Assembly: GCF_002723995.1 (NCBI RefSeq)
Contig: NZ_BEWP01000001.1
Location: 474,065 to 538,064, forward strand
From: Gluconobacter kondonii
GTDB lineage: Bacteria > Pseudomonadota > Alphaproteobacteria > Acetobacterales > Acetobacteraceae
Direction of reading: 5' to 3'
DNA: 64,000 bases
Positions within the stretch are counted from its first letter, which is position 1. Every line of letters starts with the position of its first letter. The notes beneath the pieces were generated by a model. That model saw only the letters and a program-made list of their open reading frames with translations, did no database searches and was not told the origin of the DNA. Below, piece after piece: positions 54,921 through 62,966 of the stretch. Both the position numbers and the translations under genes were made by a program.

Positions 54921-56296
54921 CCCTTTGGATCGACGTCGACGACCTGCTGTTTCACCTCGTCCATCATGGACGACCGAGCGGCATTCAGCGTGTGGTGTTC
55001 GAGCTCTGCGCGGGCCTGCGGACCCTACACGGCCACAACGTCCAGTTCGTACGCCGCGGAGCGAACAAACACGATCCGCGCGATTTCCGAACCATCGACT
55101 GGTCGGTAGTCGACACGCTGCTGCGGCAAGTTATGAAAGACAGTGGCGCCAAAGCCGCAAAAGCCTCGGCTCCACTGTTTTCCGCCATGCAGTTCGCTGA
55201 GAACGCAACACACCGCCAGGCATTGACCGGCATCCTGCAAACGGAAGGACAAGTTCTGGGCGGACTGGCGAGCCTGTGGGCCGGGCTGGGACGACTGGCA
55301 GTCAGCGAAGGCAAGGCGGCTCTGCGCCGCCGACGTCAGCAGTCAAGCACCGACGCCGCACAGCACGCCGAAGGAACCCCCCTGGCGGAAGCTGTCGAGG
55401 CTGGGGACGTGTTCCTGACGCTGGGCTCTCCGTGGCATCATGAGAATTATGTCCAGACGGTCCGGTGGCTGCGTGATGAACTACGGGTCTCTTTCGGACT
55501 CCTGATGCATGATCTGGCTCCCATCCGCTGCCCCGAATGGTGCCATATCGGCGTGATTACGACGTTCCGGGCCTGGCATCATGCCGTGCTACCACTGGCG
55601 GACATCATCTTCGCCAACAGCCGCGCCACAGCACAGGACGTCCAGTCCTATCTTGCGGAAGAAGGCATCGGAACGGGAATCACGGTCCAGCATGTTCCGA
55701 TGGGAACGGAGTTCGGACTGGCGGAAACCGTCATGCCGACCGAACGTCTGGTGAGCGAGCCCTACGTCCTGTTCGTCTCCACGATCGAGGCCCGCAAGAA
55801 CCACATGCTCCTCTTCCGGATCTGGCGGCAGATGCTGGAAGACATGCCGGTCGATCAGGTTCCGACACTGGTGTTCGCGGGGCGTCCGGGCTGGCTCGTT
55901 TCCGATCTCATGCAGCAGCTTGAGAATACGAAATGGCTGGATGGCAAAATCCGCTTCATCCAGAACCCGTCAGATGCCGAACTGCGACGCCTCTATTCCG
56001 ATTGCAGCTTCTCGGTCTTCCCGTCTTTCTTCGAAGGCTGGGGCCTTCCGGTGACGGAAGGTCTGGCGATGGGGCGCCCCTGCATCGCCTCCAACACGAC
56101 CTCCATCCCCGAGGCTGGCGGACCGCTCGGACGCTACTTCAACCCGCGCAATCTCAGTGAAGCCTATGCCCTGATCCGTCAGGTCATCGACGATCCAGAA
56201 GATCTGGCCGCGTGGACCCAGAAAGTGCGGAGCGAGTTCAAACCCGTTCCGTGGACCACCGGCGCAAAGGTCATCCTCGACGCCGTCCGGCGTTGA
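54917..56296 (+). CDS. GT4 family glycosyltransferase, tandem copy 2
   Basis: 459 residues. Starts LWIDVDDLLFHLVHHGRPSGIQRVVFE, a block shared with copy 1, and has the same donor-domain sequence (YVLFVSTIEARKNH, RPGWLVSDLMQQLENT, FEGWGLPVTEGL with E-x7-E). The middle (about 60-160) differs. The two genes are a tandem duplication that kept the donor site while changing the acceptor part, so they may add successive sugars. Confidence 0.92.
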   Translation: MTLWIDVDDLLFHLVHHGRPSGIQRVVFELCAGLRTLHGHNVQFVRRGANKHDPRDFRTIDWSVVDTLLRQVMKDSGAKAAKASAPLFSAMQFAENATHRQALTGILQTEGQVLGGLASLWAGLGRLAVSEGKAALRRRRQQSSTDAAQHAEGTPLAEAVEAGDVFLTLGSPWHHENYVQTVRWLRDELRVSFGLLMHDLAPIRCPEWCHIGVITTFRAWHHAVLPLADIIFANSRATAQDVQSYLAEEGIGTGITVQHVPMGTEFGLAETVMPTERLVSEPYVLFVSTIEARKNHMLLFRIWRQMLEDMPVDQVPTLVFAGRPGWLVSDLMQQLENTKWLDGKIRFIQNPSDAELRRLYSDCSFSVFPSFFEGWGLPVTEGLAMGRPCIASNTTSIPEAGGPLGRYFNPRNLSEAYALIRQVIDDPEDLAAWTQKVRSEFKPVPWTTGAKVILDAVRR

Positions 56297-56321
56297 AAAT
56301 CCTGCGCCTGTAAACGTCTTT

Positions 56322-56354
56322 GCCCCTGTGCATGAAAGTTTCATGCACAGGGGC
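56322..56354. terminator. Perfect 16-base inverted repeat after the GT4 pair
   Basis: GCCCCTGTGCATGAAA and its exact complement are separated by a single base. The stem is long and strong but no T-run follows, so it is not a classic intrinsic terminator. It lies 25 bases after the copy 2 stop and probably ends that transcript with help. Confidence 0.6.
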
Positions 56355-56466
56355 TTGAGTCAGGCCCGCAGATCACGCACATGCAGAACCCAGCAGTTCA
56401 GTCAGCATGGGGTCGTTCGCGCTCCCGTTGCAGCCCCGTCTTTCCGGCCTTCCGAGGAGCGTTCCC

Positions 56467-57564
56467 TTGAAAATCAATGGCATTTCCTATCGCAGTCTTT
56501 GGCGCCCGTCCGACGATGCCAGCAGCATCCGGATTTTCGACCAGACCCGCTTCCCTTGGGCTGTGGAGCTTCTGGAACTCCGGGACGTCGGCGGCGTGGC
56601 CGAGGCCATTACGTCCATGCAGGTGCGCGGCGCTCCGCTGATCGGGGCCGTCGCGGCCTATGGTCTGGTGTTCGCCCTTCAGGACGACGCGTCTGACGAG
56701 GCTCTGGATAAGGCCGCAGCGTTTCTCGTGGCTACGCGCCCGACCGCCATCAACCTGCGCTGGGCCATTGAGCGCATGGTCAAACACCTCAAGACTGTTC
56801 CCGAAGCTGGGCGTGTCACTGCGGGCTATGCCGAAGCCGACGCCATCTGCGACGAAGATGTTCAGGTCAATGAGTCCATCGGTCGTCACGGGCTTGAGCT
56901 GATCCGTGAAATCTGGGAGCGTAAGGGCCGTCAGGGACAGGTCAATCTTCTGACGCACTGCAATGCCGGATGGATCGCCACCGTCGACTGGGGCACGGCC
57001 CTCGCCTCGATCTATATGGCGCATGACGAAGGTATTCCGGTTCATATCTGGGTGGATGAGACACGCCCCCGCAATCAAGGCAGCCTGCTGACGGCATGGG
57101 AACTCGGCAGTCACGGCGTGCCGCACACCGTCATCGCCGATAACGCCGGCGGCCATTACATGCAGGCCGGACGGGTGGATATGGTCATCGTCGGCACGGA
57201 TCGCGTCACGGCGCAGGGCGACGTGGCCAACAAGATCGGCACCTATCTCAAGGCCCTTGCCGCGCATGACAACAACGTCCCGTTCTGGGTGGCACTACCG
57301 TCCTCAACGATCGACTGGCGCGTGCGTGACGGTGTGAAAGAAATCCCGATTGAAGAGCGCAGCGCGGACGAAGTGCTGTTCATGACAGGCCTCGACAGCC
57401 GGGGAGACGCCAGCCGCGTCCGAATCGCACCTCTCGGCAGCCCGGCCGCAAACCCGGCCTTCGACGTCACGCCAGCCCGCCTCGTGACGGGCCTCATCAC
57501 AGAGCGCGGCCGTTGCGACGCCAGTGAAGCCGGGCTGCGGTCACTGTTTCCCGATACTCCGTGA
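56467..57564 (+). CDS. mtnA: S-methyl-5-thioribose-1-phosphate isomerase
   Basis: Isomerises MTR-1-P to MTRu-1-P in methionine salvage. I chose TTG 56467, with GAGGAG seven bases upstream, giving 365 residues, the usual length; an open frame extends to 56407. Signatures: SMQVRGAPLIGAVAAYG, THCNAGWIATVDWGTALA with the catalytic Cys, and GTDRVTAQGDVANKIGTY. The rest of the salvage pathway is not in this window, so other steps are encoded elsewhere. Confidence 0.94.
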   Translation: MKINGISYRSLWRPSDDASSIRIFDQTRFPWAVELLELRDVGGVAEAITSMQVRGAPLIGAVAAYGLVFALQDDASDEALDKAAAFLVATRPTAINLRWAIERMVKHLKTVPEAGRVTAGYAEADAICDEDVQVNESIGRHGLELIREIWERKGRQGQVNLLTHCNAGWIATVDWGTALASIYMAHDEGIPVHIWVDETRPRNQGSLLTAWELGSHGVPHTVIADNAGGHYMQAGRVDMVIVGTDRVTAQGDVANKIGTYLKALAAHDNNVPFWVALPSSTIDWRVRDGVKEIPIEERSADEVLFMTGLDSRGDASRVRIAPLGSPAANPAFDVTPARLVTGLITERGRCDASEAGLRSLFPDTP

Positions 57565-57965
57565 CCTCTGCGGCACCCTGCAAGGGCTACGCTCCGCTAT
57601 GGTTTCGGATCATTCGAGCGTTCCTTGCAGGAAACGCTGTTCTGGGGCTGACTGCGAGCGTCTTTCTGCCCGCACTCTGCATCGGGTTCGGTATGGCCAT
57701 GGACAACCCGGCAAGCGAGCCCCTCTTTACCCGCTGTATGTTGATCTATCTCGGCCTCCTGCCGATTGTCTGTATCGTCACGCTGACATTCCTGTTCAGA
57801 ACAAGACCCATGTCACTGATGCAGACAATATTCTGTGCTGGAATATCCACGGCTCTGCTGGGCTTCTGGTTTCCTCCCGTGGGGCTCCCTGTCATTCAGA
57901 AAATCTGCATAAAAATAAAGACATGGCAGACCTTGTCCCCTCCATCAGTCAGCTCCCATCCTTGA
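57561..57965 (+). CDS. Unknown small membrane protein
   Basis: 134 residues from a GTG overlapping the mtnA stop by four bases. Three hydrophobic helices (about 24-48, 58-80, 86-105) and a short polar tail. No family recognised. Translational coupling to mtnA is suggested by overlap only. Confidence 0.5.
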   Translation: MTSAAPCKGYAPLWFRIIRAFLAGNAVLGLTASVFLPALCIGFGMAMDNPASEPLFTRCMLIYLGLLPIVCIVTLTFLFRTRPMSLMQTIFCAGISTALLGFWFPPVGLPVIQKICIKIKTWQTLSPPSVSSHP

Positions 57966-58009
57966 CGCTCTGTGTCACATGCCGTTCAAGTTGAAGTCAT
58001 GATGGGTAC

Positions 58010-58936
58010 ATGAGGATAACAGTGCCAGATTCGCATCTTTTCAGGCGAGCAGCTGCTACGGCCGCCCTGCTCGCACTGGCTGCATGTTCCAGCCAGCAGA
58101 GTGTCAGCCCGTATCCGGCCCGCACGCCGAACGCCCAGTATGCGAACGGAACCAGTGGTCCCGTGGGTTATGACGTCCATGTTCCGGACTTCGCCACTCG
58201 CAATTTCGAGCCGTTCAACCGGCAGGACGTTGCGGCCATCGCCTTGCGCGAATGGCGGATGTTCGGCTCTCCCGTCTCGGACGACAATCCCGAAGACCGC
58301 CCTGAACCCACGGACGCGGCGCTGAAGCCCGAACGGCTTCCGGGCCTTTGGCAGCGGATCGGCGAATACTGGTGGATCGGACAGGATCCGTATGAGACGG
58401 AAGTCGGCTGGACGGGTAAGACGGATTCCCAGGGCACCCGCTTCGAGATCGCGCATGACGGCCATTATGCCTGGTCTGCCGCATTCATCTCGTATGTGAT
58501 GCGTATTGCAGGCGCCAATGGACGCTTCCCGTATTCCCCCAATCACTCCACCTATATCAACGCTGCCGCCAGCGGGCAGTCCAGCGGCGTGACGGCGCAT
58601 GATCCCGGAACCTATGCCCCCAAGCTCGGCGATCTGATCTGCGTCGGACGCGGCAAGAGCAAAACCGTGACCTTCTCCATGCTGCCGACCAGCTACGGCT
58701 TTCCGGCGCATTGCGGCATTGTCTCCGCCACCGACCAGAATGCCCAGCCTTTCGGACATGAGCTGAGCATTATCGGCGGCAACGTGGATGATGCCGTAGC
58801 CCTCACCCATGTTCCCACGGATGCCAACGGCATGATCGCCGACAGTTCAGGGCACAGCTACGACAGCCGCTATCCCTGGTGCGCCGTGCTGGAAGTGCAT
58901 TACGACGCGGATCAGGAACCCGACAGCGGCATGTAA
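58010..58936 (+). CDS. DUF2272 lipoprotein
   Basis: 308 residues with a lipobox LAAC (Cys about 26). A DUF2272-type domain (about residues 75-290) contains EVGWTGK, HYAWSAAFISYVMRIAGA, GDLICVGRGKSK and a GHELSIIGGNVDDAVALT block. The AAFISYV and HCGI elements resemble NlpC/P60- or CHAP-like cysteine hydrolase folds, but here Ser/Ala replaces the usual Cys (WSAAF), so activity is doubtful. Envelope-located. Its end overlaps the convergent rhodanese gene. Confidence 0.83.
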   Translation: MRITVPDSHLFRRAAATAALLALAACSSQQSVSPYPARTPNAQYANGTSGPVGYDVHVPDFATRNFEPFNRQDVAAIALREWRMFGSPVSDDNPEDRPEPTDAALKPERLPGLWQRIGEYWWIGQDPYETEVGWTGKTDSQGTRFEIAHDGHYAWSAAFISYVMRIAGANGRFPYSPNHSTYINAAASGQSSGVTAHDPGTYAPKLGDLICVGRGKSKTVTFSMLPTSYGFPAHCGIVSATDQNAQPFGHELSIIGGNVDDAVALTHVPTDANGMIADSSGHSYDSRYPWCAVLEVHYDADQEPDSGM

Positions 58937-59328
58937 GCCGACGGCAGGCCGCTGGAACGCCAGCCCTTGCCGGGGCCGTGCTGGTCTTCGAATCCGTCCA
59001 CGATATTGCTGACATCCGCATAACCGGCATTTTCCGCCAGCAGTGCGGCATGATGAGAACGTACGCCCGACCGGCACAGGAACAGCAGCGGTGTCTGCTG
59101 GTCGGGAACAGCTTCGAGCAGGGCTTCGAGGAACTCGCGCTGAAGGTCCGACTGCCAGGTCACGCACAGAAGTGGCGCGGTCATCGCATCCGCGTCGGGC
59201 AATCCCACATGCATCCATTCCGGCGGCGTGCGCACATCCACCAGAACAGGCTGCGCGTCATTTTCAGAGGCCGTTCCATGCTTTTTTTCAAGCATGTCCC
59301 ACGCCTGCCTTGCTGTCAGAACCTTCAT
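58912..59328 (-). CDS. Rhodanese-domain protein
   Basis: 138 residues from ATG 59328 (the open frame starts 13 codons earlier). One rhodanese domain with VLVDVRTPPEWMHVGLPDA and the catalytic loop CRSGVRSH, Cys about position 92. Members move sulfur from thiosulfate or persulfide donors. It is cytoplasmic and lies back to back with a cysteine synthase-like gene on the other strand, so a sulfur-metabolism link is possible. Confidence 0.9.
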   Translation of the reverse strand: MKVLTARQAWDMLEKKHGTASENDAQPVLVDVRTPPEWMHVGLPDADAMTAPLLCVTWQSDLQREFLEALLEAVPDQQTPLLFLCRSGVRSHHAALLAENAGYADVSNIVDGFEDQHGPGKGWRSSGLPSAYMPLSGS

Positions 59329-59396
59329 GCTCTTTCTCATCCTTCCAAAACGCGTTCTATAATTCACCCAGCACGGGCCAGCACAGGAGTTACCGT

Positions 59397-60440
59397 ATGA
59401 CCGACCTCTCTCCGAACCGCCAGGCTGCCACGATCGGATGGCAGACCGTCTCCCCGAGTATGACCGCCGCGATCGGGGGCACGCCCCTCATCCGCCTTGA
59501 ACGCGCGTCCGAGGAAACCGGCTGCAATATCTACGGCAAGGCCGAGTTCATGAACCCCGGAGGTTCCGTAAAGGACCGCGCGGCTCTTGCAATCATCAAT
59601 GATGCCCTGAAAAGCGGCGCCCTGAAACCCGGCGGCACGGTCATTGAGGGAACGGCGGGCAATACGGGAATCGGCCTGACGCTGGTCGCCCATGCGGTAG
59701 GCTGCAAGGCCGTGATCGTCGTGCCGGAAACACAGAGCCGCGAGAAGCTGGACTTTCTGCGCATGATCGGCGCGGATCTGCGTCTTGTCCCCGCCAAGCC
59801 TTATCGTGATCCGGGCAATTACGTCCATGTCTCGCGTCGTCTGGCCGAAGAGATCGGCGGGTTCTGGGCCAACCAGTTCGACAACACCGCCAACCGCGAA
59901 GGCCACCGCGCCACTACGGCCCGTGAAATCTGGGAACAGACGGGGGGAAAAATTGACGCCTTCACCTGCGCCTGCGGCACGGGCGGAACACTGGCTGGAA
60001 TCGCATTGGGCCTGCGCGATCAGGCCGCAGCAGCCGGAAAGACCGCACCGCGCGTCGTTCTCGCCGATCCGGAAGGTTCCGCGCTTTATGGCTGGGTGAA
60101 GTCCAACGACCTCACCATCACTGGGGGTTCGATTACCGAAGGAATCGGTCAGGGCCGCGTGACCGCCAATCTGGAAGGCTCGGCACCCGATGACGCCGAA
60201 CGCATTCCCGATGCCGAGGCGCTGGAGCAGATTTTCTCGCTGACCTCGAACGAAGGTCTCTCGGTCGGCGGCTCGTCCGGCATCAATGTCGCTGCGGCAA
60301 TCCGCACCGCACGCCGTCTTGGACCCGGACATACGATTGTTACAATTCTGTGCGACGGTGGTGCCCGATATCAGTCCAAGCTGTTCAACCCGGAGTTCCT
60401 GCGTGCGAAAAACCTGCCTGTCCCGCCCTGGCTGGCCTGA
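59397..60440 (+). CDS. Cysteine synthase-like PLP enzyme
   Basis: 347 residues from ATG 59397 with AGGAG seven bases upstream. Fold type II PLP enzyme: Lys of NPGGSVKDRA binds PLP, EGTAGNTGIGL binds the alpha-carboxylate and TCACGTGGTLAG the phosphate; GGSSGINVAAA closes the site. The sequence is of the CysK/CysM type, though a longer N-terminus and the TAGNTG motif (not TSGNTG) set it apart. Makes cysteine from O-acetylserine and sulfide or a related sulfur compound. Confidence 0.9.
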   Translation: MTDLSPNRQAATIGWQTVSPSMTAAIGGTPLIRLERASEETGCNIYGKAEFMNPGGSVKDRAALAIINDALKSGALKPGGTVIEGTAGNTGIGLTLVAHAVGCKAVIVVPETQSREKLDFLRMIGADLRLVPAKPYRDPGNYVHVSRRLAEEIGGFWANQFDNTANREGHRATTAREIWEQTGGKIDAFTCACGTGGTLAGIALGLRDQAAAAGKTAPRVVLADPEGSALYGWVKSNDLTITGGSITEGIGQGRVTANLEGSAPDDAERIPDAEALEQIFSLTSNEGLSVGGSSGINVAAAIRTARRLGPGHTIVTILCDGGARYQSKLFNPEFLRAKNLPVPPWLA

Positions 60441-60521
60441 CCTCGCCGCAGTGCCGTCCCTTCTCGGGGGCGGCACACGCAGTCCGAACGCGGTCACAGC
60501 ATTCCTGAAAGGCCTCTGGTC

Positions 60522-61247
60522 ATGAGCACGGAAACACTGCCCCATCTTCTGGTCGTGGATGATGACCGCGAAATCCGCGAACTGCTGAGCCAGTTCCTCG
60601 AACGCAATCATTTCCGCGTGACGGCTGCCCGTGACGCCCGCGAAGCCCGCAAGGCCTGGGCGAACGGCCACTACCAGCTCGTGGTGCTGGATCTGATGCT
60701 GCCCGGCGAAAGCGGCCTTGAAGTCGCGCGCTGGCTGCGCTCGCAGGACAACGTCCCCATTATCATGCTCACTGCCATGAGCGACGAAACCGACCGGATC
60801 ATCGGTCTCGAATTCGGTGCGGACGATTACGTCGCCAAGCCCTTCAACCCGCGCGAACTGCTCGCCCGCATCCGCGCGGTGCTGCGCCGGACGATCGACG
60901 TCGAGGACAAGCGACAGGTTGCCGATACCCGCAAGATCCACTTCGCGGGCTGGTGCCTCGATCCCGTCCGCCGTCGCCTGCTGAACCCGGAGGGTGCGGA
61001 AGTTTCCCTCACCGGTGGCGAGTATGACCTACTGATGGCACTGCTCGAACGCGCAAACCGCGTGCTGACGCGCGACATGCTTCTGGAACTGCTTCGGGGC
61101 CGTCAGGCCGGACCGTTCGACCGCGCCATCGACGTCGCAGTCAGCCGCCTGCGTCGCAAGCTCGAAGACGACGGCCGCAATGCGCAGGTCATCAAGACGG
61201 TGCGCGGCGGGGGCTATGTCCTCGCGGCAGAAGTCGAGCGTCTCTGA
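60522..61247 (+). CDS. OmpR-family response regulator
   Basis: 241 residues: a receiver (phospho-Asp57 in VVLDLMLPGESG, acidic pocket VVDDDREI, Lys in YVAKPFNPREL) and a winged-helix DNA-binding domain (SLTGGEYDLLMALLERANRVLTRDMLLELL). It comes five bases before its sensor kinase and is the direct partner. Confidence 0.95.
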   Translation: MSTETLPHLLVVDDDREIRELLSQFLERNHFRVTAARDAREARKAWANGHYQLVVLDLMLPGESGLEVARWLRSQDNVPIIMLTAMSDETDRIIGLEFGADDYVAKPFNPRELLARIRAVLRRTIDVEDKRQVADTRKIHFAGWCLDPVRRRLLNPEGAEVSLTGGEYDLLMALLERANRVLTRDMLLELLRGRQAGPFDRAIDVAVSRLRRKLEDDGRNAQVIKTVRGGGYVLAAEVERL

Positions 61248-61252
61248 CCGGA

Positions 61253-62878
61253 ATGCATATCCTTCCACGATCTCTCGTCACCCGCACCAGCCTGCTGCTG
61301 ATTGTGGGGCTTGCCATCGTGGAAGCCGCAGGACTGGCCATCCACGCGCTGGACCGCTTCGATCTTGAAGAACGCAGTCAGGTCCATGAGGAGCAGGTAC
61401 AGGTCTTTTCGATCTACCGCACGGTCGCGGAAGCCAGTCCCGCTGACCGTCGCGACGCGATCGAAGACCTACGCGTCCCCTCCAACGTCACGGTCCTGCT
61501 TCTCAAAGAGCCGGACCCGTTGATCGAGGGGCATGAAATCCCCCTCCCCCCGAGAGTGTCTTCCCCTTTCCTGCATCATCCGCGCGATGGCTTTCCCCAG
61601 CCCAGCATGATGGATGAAAACGGACCCCATCCGGGCGCGGACATGCCCCAACATATGGGTCCACCCGGTTTTCCAGAACCCGGCATGAACGGTCCGGATT
61701 TCCACATGCCCCCCGGCCCTTCCGGTACGCCCTTGAGTGGCCCCATGCCGGGTCCAATGGGGAACCCGATGGACGGCCATATGCCTCCCCCGATGGAAGG
61801 AACCCCCCGCTTCCCGGGAAGCCTGCACCGACATGATATGCCGCCCTTCGTGCGATGGGCGCTGCTGCCGTCGTCCCTTTATCCGCGCAAGGTCCTGATC
61901 GGCCAGAAACTGCGAACCCACTCCACTTCGATCCTCCTGCCGGACCGGGACTGCTGGGTCGTGGTCCGGTTCGTCACCCCTCTGCCCAACCCGTTCGGAT
62001 CGCCGACCTTCCTGATCGCGTTCCTCGTCATGTCCATTGCCGGCAGTGCGATGATCGTCTGGGCCACACGCCGCCTGATCGCCCCCGTCACGACGCTTGC
62101 CAACGCCGCCGAAGCACTCGGCCGGGACGTCAACACCGCAGCCCTGCCCGAAAACGGCCCTTCCGAAATCCGACGTGCCGCGATTGCCTTCAATACGATG
62201 GCCACGCGCATCCGCCGTTTCGTAACGGACCGCACGCTCATGCTGACCGCCATCGGCCATGACCTCCGCACGCCCATCACGCGCCTGAAACTGCGCGCCG
62301 AGTTCATCGACGACGACGCACTCCGCAACAAGGTGCTGGCCGATCTGGACGAGATGGAAGCCATGGTTTCCGCCACACTGGCCTTCGGACGTGACAGCGC
62401 TTCCGCCGAACCCATCGTCACGCTGGACCTGCGCGCCCTGCTCCAGACCATCATGGATGAAGCCGCCGAAAGCCTGCCGGACAAGGCGGACGACCTGTTT
62501 TATGAACCGCCCAACGTGCCCGTCCGCATCAAGGCGCGCTCGGTCGCGCTGAAACGCGCTTTGAACAACCTCATCCTCAATGCCCTGAAATATGGCGGGG
62601 ACGCCCATGTCACACTCATTCCGGCCACTCGCCCCGGCGAGAAAGGCAATGCGGTCCGCATCCTGATCGAAGACAACGGCCCGGGCCTGCCTGAAAACGA
62701 GCTGGACCGCGTGTTCGAACCTTTCGTCCGCATCGAGAGCAGCCGCAACCGCGAAACCGGTGGAACCGGCCTTGGTCTGGCCATTGCCCGCACCATCCTG
62801 CACGGTCAGGGCGGTGATGTCCGCCTTGAAAACCGGACCGGCGGGGGCTTGCGCGTCATCGTCACGCTGGCCCCATAA
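61253..62878 (+). CDS. Sensor histidine kinase with Met/His/Pro-rich periplasmic domain
   Basis: 541 residues. TM1 (about 12-31), a periplasmic region (32-250), TM2 (about 255-276), HAMP, HisKA with the phospho-His in IGHDLRTPITRLKLRAE and an ATPase domain (NLILNALKYGG, DNGPGLPENEL, GGTGLGLAIARTI). The periplasmic part holds a 105-residue insert (about 95-200) of Met, His, Pro and Gly with HMPPG, GHMPPP and GPMPGPMG repeats, not seen in ordinary EnvZ-type sensors. Copper and silver often bind such Met/His sequences, so a metal signal is likely but not proven. Confidence 0.95.
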   Translation: MHILPRSLVTRTSLLLIVGLAIVEAAGLAIHALDRFDLEERSQVHEEQVQVFSIYRTVAEASPADRRDAIEDLRVPSNVTVLLLKEPDPLIEGHEIPLPPRVSSPFLHHPRDGFPQPSMMDENGPHPGADMPQHMGPPGFPEPGMNGPDFHMPPGPSGTPLSGPMPGPMGNPMDGHMPPPMEGTPRFPGSLHRHDMPPFVRWALLPSSLYPRKVLIGQKLRTHSTSILLPDRDCWVVVRFVTPLPNPFGSPTFLIAFLVMSIAGSAMIVWATRRLIAPVTTLANAAEALGRDVNTAALPENGPSEIRRAAIAFNTMATRIRRFVTDRTLMLTAIGHDLRTPITRLKLRAEFIDDDALRNKVLADLDEMEAMVSATLAFGRDSASAEPIVTLDLRALLQTIMDEAAESLPDKADDLFYEPPNVPVRIKARSVALKRALNNLILNALKYGGDAHVTLIPATRPGEKGNAVRILIEDNGPGLPENELDRVFEPFVRIESSRNRETGGTGLGLAIARTILHGQGGDVRLENRTGGGLRVIVTLAP

Positions 62879-62882
62879 GCAG

Positions 62883-62931
62883 AGCATGAACAGAGCCGCG
62901 CCTTGATCAATGGCCCGGCTCTGTTCATGCT
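62883..62931. terminator. Stem-loop after the sensor kinase
   Basis: AGCATGAACAGAGCC (62883-62897) and its exact complement (62917-62931) form a 15-base stem with a 19-base loop. No T-run follows on either side. It closes the two-component operon. Confidence 0.6.
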
Positions 62932-62966
62932 AGAGGCTTCCCCATCTTTCTGATCAGGTCTTTTCC

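Noticed and set aside
56355..56466. Possible SAM riboswitch before mtnA
   Set aside because: I could not recognise any SAM-binding motif; only a transcript end and a short leader are visible.
59364..60941. 525-residue open frame on the minus strand opposite the cysteine synthase-like gene
   Set aside because: Covers parts of two recognised genes and has no homology.
61469..62887. 472-residue open frame on the minus strand
   Set aside because: Shadow of the sensor kinase gene.
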